Shown here: positions 16,000 to 24,668 of the stretch, in pieces
Numbering within the stretch: position 1 is the first letter of the stretch
Layout of the letters: each line of letters starts with the position of its first letter
Source: Microbacteriaceae bacterium
GTDB taxonomy: Bacteria > Actinomycetota > Actinomycetes > Actinomycetales > Microbacteriaceae
Reading direction: 5' to 3'
NCBI GenBank assembly: GCA_012511645.1
Contig: JAAZFP010000308.1
Location: 1 to 38,544 of the forward strand
DNA: 38,544 bases
Position numbers and translations under genes: made by a program
Notes under the pieces: generated by a model
Seen by the model: only the letters and a program-made list of their open reading frames with translations
Told to the model about the DNA's origin: nothing
The model's database searches: none

Positions 16000-16992
16000 G
16001 TGGCCCGGTGCACGATGAACCTTCACTCAGAATCACTTCTTCCCGGCGAACGGCACACGCCTGTGCTGCTCGACCGGTGCCTCGAACTGCTCGCGCCCGT
16101 CGCGCAGCGCACAGACGCCGTCATCGTTGATGCGACCCTGGGCATGGGTGGCCACACCGAAGCGATGCTCGCAGCGCATCCCGGTCTCACCGTGATCGGA
16201 CTCGACCGTGACACGCAGGCGCAGGCGCTTGCCGGTCAGCGGCTCGCCGCGTTTGGTGGCCGGTTTCGTGGCGTACACGCCGTCTACTCAGAGATTGCTG
16301 ACGTGGTGCGTGGCCTCGGCTATCAGGCGATCGATGGGGTGCTGTTCGATCTTGGGGTGTCCTCACTGCAGCTTGATGAGGCCGCGCGTGGTTTCGCGTA
16401 TGCCGTTGCCGCGCCACTTGACATGCGCATGGATCAGCGCAGCGGTCAGACCGCAGCTGAGGTACTTGCACACGCAAGCGAAGGCCAACTGCGGGCGATC
16501 TTTGAGCGATACGGCGAAGAGCCACTTGCTGGTCGCTATGCTCGGGCAATCGTCGCGGCACGAGCAGAGACGCCGCTCGTCAGCACGGCTCAACTCGTCG
16601 ATGTGCTGCAACATGCCACTCCCGCTGCAGTGAAGCATCAGCGTCACCCAGCGAAGCGCGTATTTCAGGCGCTTCGCATCGAGGTGAACGGTGAACTCCG
16701 TGCGCTCGAATCAGCACTACCGGCCGCACTCGACCTGCTCAATCTTGGCGGGCGAGCAGTGGTGATGTCCTACCAGTCTCTCGAGGATCGCTTCGTGAAA
16801 CGACTGTTTGCGACACGCACCACTTCGACCGCACCCGCTGGCCTACCGATTGAGCTTCCCGAGCACCGGGCAGAGTTTTCGCTGCTCACTCGCGGCGCCG
16901 AGCGGGCAAGCCAGGAAGAACAAGACCGAAACACCCGTTCGATTCCGGTTCGCCTGCGAGCGGTTGAGCGGAAGAGAGAGGCCACCGCATGA
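16000..16992 (+). CDS. rsmH: 16S rRNA (cytosine1402-N4)-methyltransferase RsmH
   Basis: RsmH (MraW) uses SAM to methylate the exocyclic N4 of C1402 in 16S rRNA. The product has up to 330 residues. Visible motifs are HTPVLLDRCLELL, the SAM loop VDATLGMGGHTEAML, IGLDRD, and VLFDLGVSSLQLDEAARGFA with LDMRMD. GTG 16000 is used because GGAGG lies at 15991-15995; ATG 16015 is the alternative and gives 325 residues. The stop overlaps the ftsL start by ATGA. Presence between mraZ and ftsL is the standard order. Confidence 0.94.
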   Translation: MARCTMNLHSESLLPGERHTPVLLDRCLELLAPVAQRTDAVIVDATLGMGGHTEAMLAAHPGLTVIGLDRDTQAQALAGQRLAAFGGRFRGVHAVYSEIADVVRGLGYQAIDGVLFDLGVSSLQLDEAARGFAYAVAAPLDMRMDQRSGQTAAEVLAHASEGQLRAIFERYGEEPLAGRYARAIVAARAETPLVSTAQLVDVLQHATPAAVKHQRHPAKRVFQALRIEVNGELRALESALPAALDLLNLGGRAVVMSYQSLEDRFVKRLFATRTTSTAPAGLPIELPEHRAEFSLLTRGAERASQEEQDRNTRSIPVRLRAVERKREATA

Positions 16993-17603
16993 GCGCAGAG
17001 ACCATTCCGCTCGACCGTGAAGCAATGCGTGCGGTGCTCGGTGCTCCGGCGCATACGGCACCAGAGGAGACCCACGCCGGGCGCCCGTCTCTCCACCTCG
17101 CGCCCGCACCATCATTTTCAGTCCGGAAGAAGAAGCTCACTCCGATTGCCGGGGCATTGGCAGCCGTTGGCATCATCCTCGTCACACTGATTGTGCAGCT
17201 CGGACTGAGCATCGCTGTATCTGAGGGGGCATACGAAGCGAGAGCGCTTCAGGTTGAACTCCGAGACTTGACCCGGGTGGAGCGCGTGCTCACACAGAAC
17301 GCCGCGAAGCTGTCATCGCCGCAGAACCTTGCGCAGAACGCAGTCAGCCTTGGCATGGTGCAGAACCTGACACCGGCGACCCTTCGCTTAAGCGACGGGG
17401 CAGTGCTTGGTGCGATTGCCGGTCCCGTGTCCACAGCCCAGGGGAGCCTGATCGCGAATGCCACCCTCGATGGTTTGCCAATCGTCGATGCGAACGGCCT
17501 CTTAGCCGAACGGAATCCGGAACAGGCCGCTGAGGTTGCGAGCGCTGCGGCTCAGACGCCGATACCGTGGGAAGGCCCACTCCCGGCACCGGTGACTCAC
17601 TAA
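16989..17603 (+). CDS. Cell division protein FtsL-like
   Basis: The 204-residue protein has a cytoplasmic N-terminus of about 48 residues ending in basic RKKK, one transmembrane helix (about 51-74, PIAGALAAVGIILVTLIVQL) and an outer region with a short coiled coil (YEARALQVELRDLTRVERVL). That layout and the slot between rsmH and ftsI identify it as FtsL-like, a structural partner of FtsQ and DivIC that activates FtsWI. Family sequence conservation is low, so the call rests on topology and position. The C-terminal 60 residues (Ala/Pro-rich) look unstructured. Start ATG 16989 overlaps the rsmH stop. Confidence 0.75.
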   Translation: MSAETIPLDREAMRAVLGAPAHTAPEETHAGRPSLHLAPAPSFSVRKKKLTPIAGALAAVGIILVTLIVQLGLSIAVSEGAYEARALQVELRDLTRVERVLTQNAAKLSSPQNLAQNAVSLGMVQNLTPATLRLSDGAVLGAIAGPVSTAQGSLIANATLDGLPIVDANGLLAERNPEQAAEVASAAAQTPIPWEGPLPAPVTH

Positions 17604-17635
17604 AGCGTCGATTACACCCCTGAAGGAGCAGCTCA

Positions 17636-19429
17636 ATGCCTCGACTGCGACCTCTCGTGGCGCGACGCGTCATTGCACTGGTCTTGGTACTGATCGGCGC
17701 AGTGGTGTTCACGATTCGATTGGTCGATGTGCAAATCGTTTCTGCGGCCCAGCACAATGAGGACGCGCTTGATAAGCGGGGAGTGCCAGTTGCCGTGCCG
17801 AGCGTGCGGGGCGACATTGTCGATCGCAACGGCGTGGTGCTTGCGACTACTGATGAACGGTATGACGCACAACTCTCACCAAAGAATGTGCGACTCAACG
17901 GTGGCAAGTTCTGGCGTGTGGTCGAAGACGGCGGCATTGGAACGGTTCAGGTCAGCGCAGAAGAAGCGTTCGCTGAGATCGGTTCCATCACCGGGCAGTC
18001 CGCAGAAGAGATCGGCGCCATTGTTGATGACGCACTCGCAGCAGACCCAAAGTCAGACTTTGCCTATGTGAAACGCGGTATTGATCTGACGACCCTGAAC
18101 GCACTCAAAGAACTCGATATCCCGTGGATGACCTTTGATACGAACCCGCAACGGGTCTACCCGAACGGTGCGGTCGCCGGCAGTATCGTCGGTTTTGTCG
18201 GGTCAGATGGTGCACCGCAGGCTGGGATCGAGTTTTCTCAGAATGAGTGTCTTGTCGGTATCGACGGTAGTGAAACCTATGAGATGGGTGCCGATGGGGT
18301 GCGCTTGCCTGGCAGCGTGGTTGTCGCGCAAGAAGTAGAAAACGGTGGCACTGTACAGCTCACTCTTGACGTTGATTTGCAGTTTGAAGCGCAGCAGGTG
18401 CTCGACGCGCAAGTTGCAAAGAGCGCCGCAGAGTGGGGCCTCTTAACCATCATGGATGCCAAGACCGGCGAGCTTCTGGCGGTAGCCGAAGACCGTTCCG
18501 TTGATCCAAACGATGTGAGCGCCTCAACTGCCGAGCGCAGAGAAGCACGTTCGTTCACTTGGCCCTACGAACCCGGGTCAACCTCCAAGATTCTCACCGC
18601 AGCGATGCTCGTGGATCAGGGGGCAGCTGATGCCTACACGCAGTACTACACGACATACTCCGCGACGCCAGAGCCCGGCGTCGTCTACAGCGACGCGTTT
18701 GTGCATGACCCCATGCCCTGGACGCTCAATGGCATTCTGGTGGAATCTTCAAACGTTGGTATCACGGGTATCGGTGCTCGGCTCAGTGAGCAGACCCGAC
18801 ACGACTACCTCGCGAAGTTCGGATTTGGTGAGCCAACGCAGGCAGGGATGCCTCTCGAGAGCGCGGGACTGCTGCTCGATGTGCAGGACTGGGATCGGCA
18901 AACGAGCTACAACACCATGTTTGGCCAGGGTTTCTCAACCACCATTATTCAAACTGCAAGCAGTTATCAGGCAATCGCAAACGGGGGCGTTCGAATCGAA
19001 CCCTCACTCGTGAAAAGCTGTACTGATTCGCGCGGAGAGGTGCACACCGCGGAAGAGGCCCAAGAAACCCGAGTGGTCTCGGCTGATGCTGCCCAGCAGA
19101 CGATCGCAATGATGGAGAACGTCGCGAATCAAGCCTGGATCTCGGAACAAGCCGCAGTCGCGGGCTACCGCGTCGGCGGCAAGACAGGCACCGCCGAGCA
19201 GGGTGATGGTCAGGGCGGGTATCGCAAGGACTTTGTGTATACCTTCGCGGGAGTGTTCCCGATCGATGATCCTCAGTATGTGGCAGTCGCAACCATCGCC
19301 TACCCGAAGGCGCAGCACGGCTCAGTGGCTGCGACTGAGGCATGGAATGCTGCGACCAAGGCAACCATTCGCCACGCACATTTGCCTCCGTCGACTGGCG
19401 AATATGTGCCACTGCCGGTGACCTATTAA
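17636..19429 (+). CDS. ftsI: Penicillin-binding protein, FtsI/PBP2 type (septal transpeptidase)
   Basis: This class B PBP cross-links peptidoglycan at the septum. It has 597 residues: a transmembrane helix at about 8-32, a pedestal domain (RGDIVDRNGVVLA typical of the family), and a transpeptidase domain. The active-site triads are STSK (Ser315, Lys318), SSN (371-373) and KTG (516-518), all intact. It starts at ATG 17636 with AAGGAG 7-8 nt upstream. The murE gene begins 45 bases after its stop, at a start codon with its own possible promoter. Confidence 0.94.
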   Translation: MPRLRPLVARRVIALVLVLIGAVVFTIRLVDVQIVSAAQHNEDALDKRGVPVAVPSVRGDIVDRNGVVLATTDERYDAQLSPKNVRLNGGKFWRVVEDGGIGTVQVSAEEAFAEIGSITGQSAEEIGAIVDDALAADPKSDFAYVKRGIDLTTLNALKELDIPWMTFDTNPQRVYPNGAVAGSIVGFVGSDGAPQAGIEFSQNECLVGIDGSETYEMGADGVRLPGSVVVAQEVENGGTVQLTLDVDLQFEAQQVLDAQVAKSAAEWGLLTIMDAKTGELLAVAEDRSVDPNDVSASTAERREARSFTWPYEPGSTSKILTAAMLVDQGAADAYTQYYTTYSATPEPGVVYSDAFVHDPMPWTLNGILVESSNVGITGIGARLSEQTRHDYLAKFGFGEPTQAGMPLESAGLLLDVQDWDRQTSYNTMFGQGFSTTIIQTASSYQAIANGGVRIEPSLVKSCTDSRGEVHTAEEAQETRVVSADAAQQTIAMMENVANQAWISEQAAVAGYRVGGKTGTAEQGDGQGGYRKDFVYTFAGVFPIDDPQYVAVATIAYPKAQHGSVAATEAWNAATKATIRHAHLPPSTGEYVPLPVTY

Positions 19430-19462
19430 CGTGTGCTCCGGCCACGTCGGTCTCGTCGTGGG

Positions 19463-19474
19463 TAGGATCATGAG
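19463..19474 (+). promoter_or_regulatory. Leaderless-type promoter in front of murE
   Basis: TAGGAT (19463-19468) is followed by CATGAG and GTG 19475. It would let the mur ligase genes be transcribed apart from ftsI. The same spacing is seen at five other genes in this window. Confidence 0.5.
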
Positions 19475-21040
19475 GTGACCAGCAAGACCATTCGTCCATT
19501 GCACCATGCCTCGGTGTCGCTTGAATCACTTCGCACAGGCTTCGGGCTGGACCTGAGGGGCAGCAGCGATGGGGTGCGTGTCACCGGGGTGACGCTCAAT
19601 TCGCGTGATGTTCGGCCCGGGGATCTGTACGCGGCGCTGCCCGGCTCTCGCGCTCACGGTGCAGACTTTGTCATGCAAGCGATCGAGCTCGGGGCGGTTG
19701 CGGTGTTTTGTGACGAAGCGGCAGCGAATACGATGGAGCAACTCGGAGTGGATGTTCCGCTGCTCGTGAGCAAGTGTGATCCTCGTGAGCTGCTTGGAGA
19801 GCTCTCTGCCAGAATCTACGGCACTGACGAACCCGAGTGCTTGATGTTTGGGATAACCGGCACCAATGGCAAGACGAGTGTGGTGTATCTGCTCGATGAA
19901 CTGCTTCGTCGCGCAGGATACTGTGCGGGTCTCAGCTCGACCGCCGAGCGGAGGGTGAATGGCACCGTGATGCCCTCTGGACTGACAAGCCCAGAGGCTC
20001 CGGAACTGCACGCACTGATTGCGCGAATGCATGAGGAGGGGGCGAACGCAATTACCGTTGAAATATCGGCGCATGCGACGGCCCGTCGACGCATCGATGG
20101 GGTGCACTTCAACGTTGTTGCGTTCAATAACCTCTCGCACGATCACCTCGATGATTTTGGTGACATGGAGAGTTACTTCCAAGCCAAACTCTCTCTGTTC
20201 GTCCCAGAGCGGGCCGAGCGGGGCGTGGTGGTCATCGATACTCCACATGGGCAACGAATCGCGAGAGAATCCCGCATTCCAGTGGCGACCCTGTCGACAG
20301 AGTTTGGTGTCGAGGCAGACTGGCACCTTGCAGTGACCTGGCAAAGTTTGGATGGGGTCGGGTTCGTGCTCCAAGGTCCAGGCGGGGCCTACTTTCGGGG
20401 CTCCGTGCCAATGTTTGGCAAGTTCATGGCAGAGAACGCCGCGCTTGCGTTGATTATGCTGCATGAGGCAGGAGTCAGCATTGAACGGGTGGCAGGCGCT
20501 CTGACACGCGGAGTGATTCCGGTATACATTCCAGGTCGGCTTGAAGAGATCACACCCAAGGAGCTTGCTCAAGAGCCCTCCGACGCGAAGGTTCGATTCT
20601 TTGTTGACTATGGGCACACACCCGGAGCGTTCTCCGCGACCCTCGATGCACTTGGAGAGGTGGCTCCTGGGCGAGTGATCTTCATGTTTGGTGCGGATGG
20701 CGACCGGGATCGTTCCAAACGCGAGGACATGGGACGCATCGCGGCGGCTGGTAGCGATATCGTCATCATCTGCGACTATCACCCACGAACGGAAGATCCT
20801 GCTGCAATTCGAGCACAGCTGCTTGCAGGTGCCCGCTCTGCTGGACGCGCTGAGGTATGTGAAGAGCCCGACCCGAGAGCCGCAATTCGACTCGCCATTT
20901 CGCTCGCGCGACCAGGCGACGTTATTCTGTATGCGGGCCCTGGGCATGAAGAGCACCAGGACATTGCTGGCGTGCAGGTCGCGTATTCGGCACGAGAAGA
21001 AGTACGCGGAGCACTCCGCGAGGCGGGAATGCTTGAGTGA
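19475..21040 (+). CDS. murE: UDP-N-acetylmuramyl-tripeptide synthetase (MurE), atypical substrate loop
   Basis: MurE adds the third peptide-stem residue to the UDP-MurNAc dipeptide. The 521 residues show an N-terminal UDP-binding domain, an intact ATP loop GITGTNGKTS (126-135, Lys133), the HDHLDDFGDMESYFQAK region containing the lysine that is carbamylated in the family, and a C-terminal ligase domain. The loop that selects the incoming amino acid, DNPR in meso-diaminopimelate enzymes, reads DYHPRTEDP (434-442) here. The UMAG-binding region reads LTSPEAPEL and EISAHA instead of the common TTPE and EVSSHA. This suggests a substrate other than meso-DAP, fitting the diaminobutyrate, ornithine, lysine or homoserine stems of Microbacteriaceae. 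The stop overlaps murF by GTGA. Confidence 0.92.
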   Translation: MTSKTIRPLHHASVSLESLRTGFGLDLRGSSDGVRVTGVTLNSRDVRPGDLYAALPGSRAHGADFVMQAIELGAVAVFCDEAAANTMEQLGVDVPLLVSKCDPRELLGELSARIYGTDEPECLMFGITGTNGKTSVVYLLDELLRRAGYCAGLSSTAERRVNGTVMPSGLTSPEAPELHALIARMHEEGANAITVEISAHATARRRIDGVHFNVVAFNNLSHDHLDDFGDMESYFQAKLSLFVPERAERGVVVIDTPHGQRIARESRIPVATLSTEFGVEADWHLAVTWQSLDGVGFVLQGPGGAYFRGSVPMFGKFMAENAALALIMLHEAGVSIERVAGALTRGVIPVYIPGRLEEITPKELAQEPSDAKVRFFVDYGHTPGAFSATLDALGEVAPGRVIFMFGADGDRDRSKREDMGRIAAAGSDIVIICDYHPRTEDPAAIRAQLLAGARSAGRAEVCEEPDPRAAIRLAISLARPGDVILYAGPGHEEHQDIAGVQVAYSAREEVRGALREAGMLE

Positions 21041-22443
21041 TTGCACTGACACCGGAAGAGATCGCGGCAGCTACACACGGTCGGCTAGTGATGAACAACG
21101 ACGGTGACGCAGCAGAGCGAATCTCGGGCCAGGCGCAGACCGATTCACGCGAGGTGGCGGCTGGACACATATTCTTTGCCCGCCGCGGCGAAGAGACCGA
21201 CGGGCATCGATTTGCCACGCAAGCCGTCGACAATGGTGCGTCACTGCTGGTGGTGGAGCATGAGGTTGACGGGCGAGTCCCACAGGTGGTTGTCGAGGAC
21301 TCGACAGTGGCGCTTGGGCAGCTCGCGCAGCATGTGATTGCGCAGGTGCGTGCTCAGGGTGCGCTGCGAGTCGTCGCGATCACCGGATCAAACGGAAAGA
21401 CCACGACGAAGAATCTTGTTGCGGCGATGGCGGCGCACCGTGGTTCGACGGTCGCAAGCGGAAAGTCGTTCAACAACGAGGTTGGTGGGCCGCTCACTAT
21501 GCTTCGGGTCGAGGCCGACACCGAGATCCTGGTCGCCGAGATGGGGGCGAGCGCACCCGGCGAGATTTCGCGTCTGACCGCAATGGCGCCGCCTCATATC
21601 GGTGTGGTGCTCTCCGTCGGGCTCGCGCATGTTGGGGAGTTTGGCGGCATCGAAGCGACGTACGATGCGAAATCTGAGATGGTGCACAATCTCCCTCACT
21701 CAGCCGTAGCGGTGTTAAACCGTGACGATCCCTGGGTAGCCAAAATGGCCGACCACACCGCTGCGCGAGTCGTGTGGTTTGGCCTTCGAGAGGACGCCCA
21801 TGTGCGTGCGAGCGAGGTGGTCGGCACCGCCTCCGGCACGACCTTCGTGCTGCACATTGCAGATGACACTCGCCCCGTGCACTTTCGAGTGTTGGGCGAA
21901 CACCACGTCATGAATGCGCTGGCAGCGGCCGCGATTGCGACTGAGTTGGGGCTGAGTATCGACCAGATCGTTGCCAGCCTCGAAGCGGCGACAGTTGCCG
22001 CTCCAGGCCGCATGCAAGTGCTCCCGGGCAGAGACGGGATTACCGTCATCAACGACGCCTACAACGCGAGTCCAGACAGTATGCGTGCCGCGCTGAAGAC
22101 CCTCGCTCTCATCGCTGAGCCCGGCTCCCGCACTGTTGCGGTGCTCGGCGCGATGGCAGAACTCGGTGAGTATTCAGGTGACGCTCACGATCAGCTCGGA
22201 TTGCTCGCTGTTCGACTCGGCATCAGCGAACTTGTGGTGGTCGGTGCTGAAGCACGCAGACTCCACATCAGCGCTATCAACGAAGGCTCGTGGGACGGAG
22301 AGAGCGTCTTTGTCGAAGACCACGAGGCGGCTTTTGACTATCTCATGCGCACTGTGCAGCCGAACGACGTCATCTTGGTCAAAGCGTCAAATTCAGCCGG
22401 ATTGCAAGTGCTCGGAGACCGTCTTGGGGAGGCACTCGCATGA
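21037..22443 (+). CDS. murF: UDP-N-acetylmuramoyl-tripeptide--D-alanyl-D-alanine ligase
   Basis: MurF adds the D-Ala-D-Ala dipeptide to the muramyl tripeptide. The 468 residues carry the N-terminal domain, the ATP loop VAITGSNGKTTTKN (Lys121), FNNEVGGPLT, VAEMGASAPGEI and the C-terminal domain motif INDAYNASPDSMRAAL. All are normal for the family and contrast with the damaged MurD homologue two genes on. It starts at GTG 21037 within the murE stop and ends in an ATGA overlap with mraY. Confidence 0.95.
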   Translation: MIALTPEEIAAATHGRLVMNNDGDAAERISGQAQTDSREVAAGHIFFARRGEETDGHRFATQAVDNGASLLVVEHEVDGRVPQVVVEDSTVALGQLAQHVIAQVRAQGALRVVAITGSNGKTTTKNLVAAMAAHRGSTVASGKSFNNEVGGPLTMLRVEADTEILVAEMGASAPGEISRLTAMAPPHIGVVLSVGLAHVGEFGGIEATYDAKSEMVHNLPHSAVAVLNRDDPWVAKMADHTAARVVWFGLREDAHVRASEVVGTASGTTFVLHIADDTRPVHFRVLGEHHVMNALAAAAIATELGLSIDQIVASLEAATVAAPGRMQVLPGRDGITVINDAYNASPDSMRAALKTLALIAEPGSRTVAVLGAMAELGEYSGDAHDQLGLLAVRLGISELVVVGAEARRLHISAINEGSWDGESVFVEDHEAAFDYLMRTVQPNDVILVKASNSAGLQVLGDRLGEALA

Positions 22444-23522
22444 TCAACCTGCTCATTGCTGCTGGTCTTTCGCTGCTCTACACGTTGCTGCTGACGCCGC
22501 TGTTCATTCGTGGCTTCCGTCGCTTGCGGTGGGGACAGTTTATTCGTGAAGATGGGCCGCAGTCGCACTACTCAAAGCGCGGAACGCCCACGATGGGCGG
22601 ACTCATCTTCATCTCTGGATCGGTGTTGGCCTATTTTTCGGCCCACGCCATCACCGGAACAGCGCCGAGCGCATCTGCGATGCTTGCTGTGCTGATGACC
22701 GTCGGGCTCGGCGCCGTCGGTTTTATCGACGACTTTCTCAAAACGAGAAAGCAGCAGTCGCTTGGTCTTGGTGGCTGGGCGAAAATCACGGGTCAAGTGG
22801 TTGTTGCGGTGGCGTTCGGCCTGTTGGCTATTCGATTCGCTGATGAAAACGGGTTGACCCCCGCGAGCACTCACATTTCACTGTTCAGAGACCTGCCCTT
22901 TGACTTCATGTCGCTGGGCTCGGTGCTTGGGCTGATTCTGTTTCTGCTGTGGATCATTGTGATCGTGACGAGTGCATCGAACTCGGTCAATGTGGCCGAT
23001 GGGCTCGACGGACTCGCGGGTGGGGCATCGATCCTCGCAATCGGCGCATACGCGATCATTGCGTTCTGGCAGTTCAACCAGCTCTGTGCTCGCGGTATTG
23101 AGCCCGGCTGCTACGAGGTGCGGGATCCGCTCGATCTCGCAGTATTTGCCGGGGCGCTCGTCGGTGGTTTGATCGGGTTTCTCTGGTGGAATGCGAACCC
23201 AGCCGATATCTACATGGGTGACACCGGCTCACTGGGGCTCGGCGGAGCGATTGCAGCGTTTGCAATCCTGACGCACACGGAATTGCTGCTGGTGCTGATT
23301 GGCGGTCTGTTTGTGATCGAATCTGGTTCGGTGATTGTGCAGCGAGCGTATTTCAAGATCACCAAGGGGAAACGAATCTTCTTGATGAGCCCCATTCATC
23401 ATCACTTTGAGCTGAAGGGGTGGGCCGAAACGAAGGTTGTGGTTCGGTTTTGGATTGTCGCGGGGCTGTTCGTACTGACCGGCATCGGCGCGCTCTACGC
23501 CGAATGGACTATGCAACAGTGA
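22440..23522 (+). CDS. mraY: Phospho-N-acetylmuramoyl-pentapeptide-transferase
   Basis: MraY moves the phospho-MurNAc-pentapeptide onto undecaprenyl phosphate to make lipid I. This 360-residue protein has about ten transmembrane helices. Family motifs are intact: KRGTPTMGG near the N-terminus, the catalytic-site stretch DDFLKTR, NSVNVADGLDGLAGG, and the cytoplasmic loop MSPIHHHFELKGW. It overlaps murF upstream (ATGA) and the MurD homologue downstream (GTGA). Confidence 0.96.
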   Translation: MINLLIAAGLSLLYTLLLTPLFIRGFRRLRWGQFIREDGPQSHYSKRGTPTMGGLIFISGSVLAYFSAHAITGTAPSASAMLAVLMTVGLGAVGFIDDFLKTRKQQSLGLGGWAKITGQVVVAVAFGLLAIRFADENGLTPASTHISLFRDLPFDFMSLGSVLGLILFLLWIIVIVTSASNSVNVADGLDGLAGGASILAIGAYAIIAFWQFNQLCARGIEPGCYEVRDPLDLAVFAGALVGGLIGFLWWNANPADIYMGDTGSLGLGGAIAAFAILTHTELLLVLIGGLFVIESGSVIVQRAYFKITKGKRIFLMSPIHHHFELKGWAETKVVVRFWIVAGLFVLTGIGALYAEWTMQQ

Positions 23523-24490
23523 GCGCACCCAACAGAGACCGTATTTCGAGGCTGCAGAGCTGGCATGATGATTGGTCGGGGCTCAAAATCGGAGTACACG
23601 GGCTCGGTGAGATTGGGTTCTCCGTAGCAGACACGCTCACTGAACTCGGGAGCTCAGTGCGTGTGCTGCACACCATGCCTGACGCCGAGCGTGAACGGCT
23701 GATTCAGGTGATTGGTGCGGAGCATCTCGAAGTTTCTCAGGAGTCGATGCTGAGGGAGTTCACACAGTTCGAACCTGACCTGATCGTGGTCACACCCACA
23801 ACACCACTTGATGATCCCGTCATCGATTGGGCGGCTCGGCAAGACATCGCGGTGTGGAGCGACACCGACCTTGCCTGGCGTCTTCGTGACAAGACGGGGC
23901 GAGTAGCTGACTGGATCTGCGTGACCGGATCATCCGGCGCTGCAGGAACCGCCGAGTTTGCGGCGCACATGCTGCACGAAGGCGGTCTTCGGGTGACTCC
24001 GGTTGGCCCCTCTGGGATGCCTGTGCTTGACGCAATCAGAGACCCGCAAGGGTTCGATGTGCTCGTACTCGACCTCTCGAGCGAACAATTGCATTGGATG
24101 AATCAGATCTCGCCGTTCGCGAGCCTGTGCTTCACCCTTGACCCGAACGCAGCCGGCGCACACTCGAACCCAGGAGCGCACGCAAGTGCTCTCGCTCGGG
24201 TGTATGAGAACACCATGATTGCTTGTGTCTATAACCGCGCAGACCGTGCGACGGAGGCGATGGTCGAAGGCGCGGATGTGATCGAAGGAGCGCGGGCGAT
24301 TAGCTTTGGTCTTGACAGCCCACCGCCCAGCGGGTTCGGCATGGTCGAAGGTCTGCTCATCGATCGGGGCTTTCATGCGGAGCGGCGGAGTGAGGCGCTG
24401 GAACTGTTGTCGCTCGAAGAGCTTTCTGCACAGGGCCTAGCCACCCCTCACACGGTGCAGCAGATTCTCGCTGCGGCGGCGTCGGCTTGA
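23519..24490 (+). CDS. MurD homologue lacking the ATP-loop lysine and the C-terminal domain (probable pseudoenzyme)
   Basis: It lies in the murD slot and overlaps the mraY stop by GTGA; GTG 23519 gives 323 residues, while true MurD has about 450-500. The N-terminal domain (IGVHGLGEIGFSVADTL) and central domain are clearly MurD-like, including LHWMNQISPFASLC, RVYENTMIACVYNRAD and a terminal PHTVQQILAAAA equivalent to PHNVANALAAAA. The ATP loop GTNGKTT is replaced by GSSGAAGT (137-144, Lys to Ala141). The ELSSFQL glutamate is Asp185, and the SPDHLDWHG motif reads DPNAAGAHS (208-216). The C-terminal domain that binds D-Glu is absent. D-Glu ligase activity is very unlikely. It may be a structural relic kept for complex formation, or an early pseudogene. 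A working MurD must then be elsewhere. Confidence 0.85.
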   Translation: MSAPNRDRISRLQSWHDDWSGLKIGVHGLGEIGFSVADTLTELGSSVRVLHTMPDAERERLIQVIGAEHLEVSQESMLREFTQFEPDLIVVTPTTPLDDPVIDWAARQDIAVWSDTDLAWRLRDKTGRVADWICVTGSSGAAGTAEFAAHMLHEGGLRVTPVGPSGMPVLDAIRDPQGFDVLVLDLSSEQLHWMNQISPFASLCFTLDPNAAGAHSNPGAHASALARVYENTMIACVYNRADRATEAMVEGADVIEGARAISFGLDSPPPSGFGMVEGLLIDRGFHAERRSEALELLSLEELSAQGLATPHTVQQILAAAASA

Positions 24491-24659
24491 GCGCGTGGCA
24501 TTACCCTAGCACAGGTTGCTGCAGCAGTGCTAAGCTTTCACCGTCTGGCATGGGCGCACACGATTCCCGCCTGACTTGCTTTGGCGACACGCTCGCGTGA
24601 TGACCGGTATCACGGTGTTCACGGGGCACACTTGAATCAAGCGGATTGGTTTTGCGGAG
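24491..24659 (+). other. Gap with possible remnant of the murD C-terminal domain
   Basis: The dcw genes around it mostly overlap, so about 170 empty bases are unusual here. Reading on in the murD frame after TGA gives ARGITLAQVAAAVL, then SFHRL, before the next stop. This resembles the start of a MurD C-terminal domain (a helix like 'GV...V..gL..F', then an HR pair). The other 90 bases show no MurD motif such as DDSKATN. It fits a deletion scar but is too short to prove. No other gene is seen here. Confidence 0.35.
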
Positions 24660-24668
24660 GTGACGCGT

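Noticed and set aside
19526..21052. Open frame of 508 codons antisense to murE
   Set aside because: It lies wholly opposite a well-supported gene, shows no family motif, and is the kind of long antisense frame produced by GC-biased codon use.
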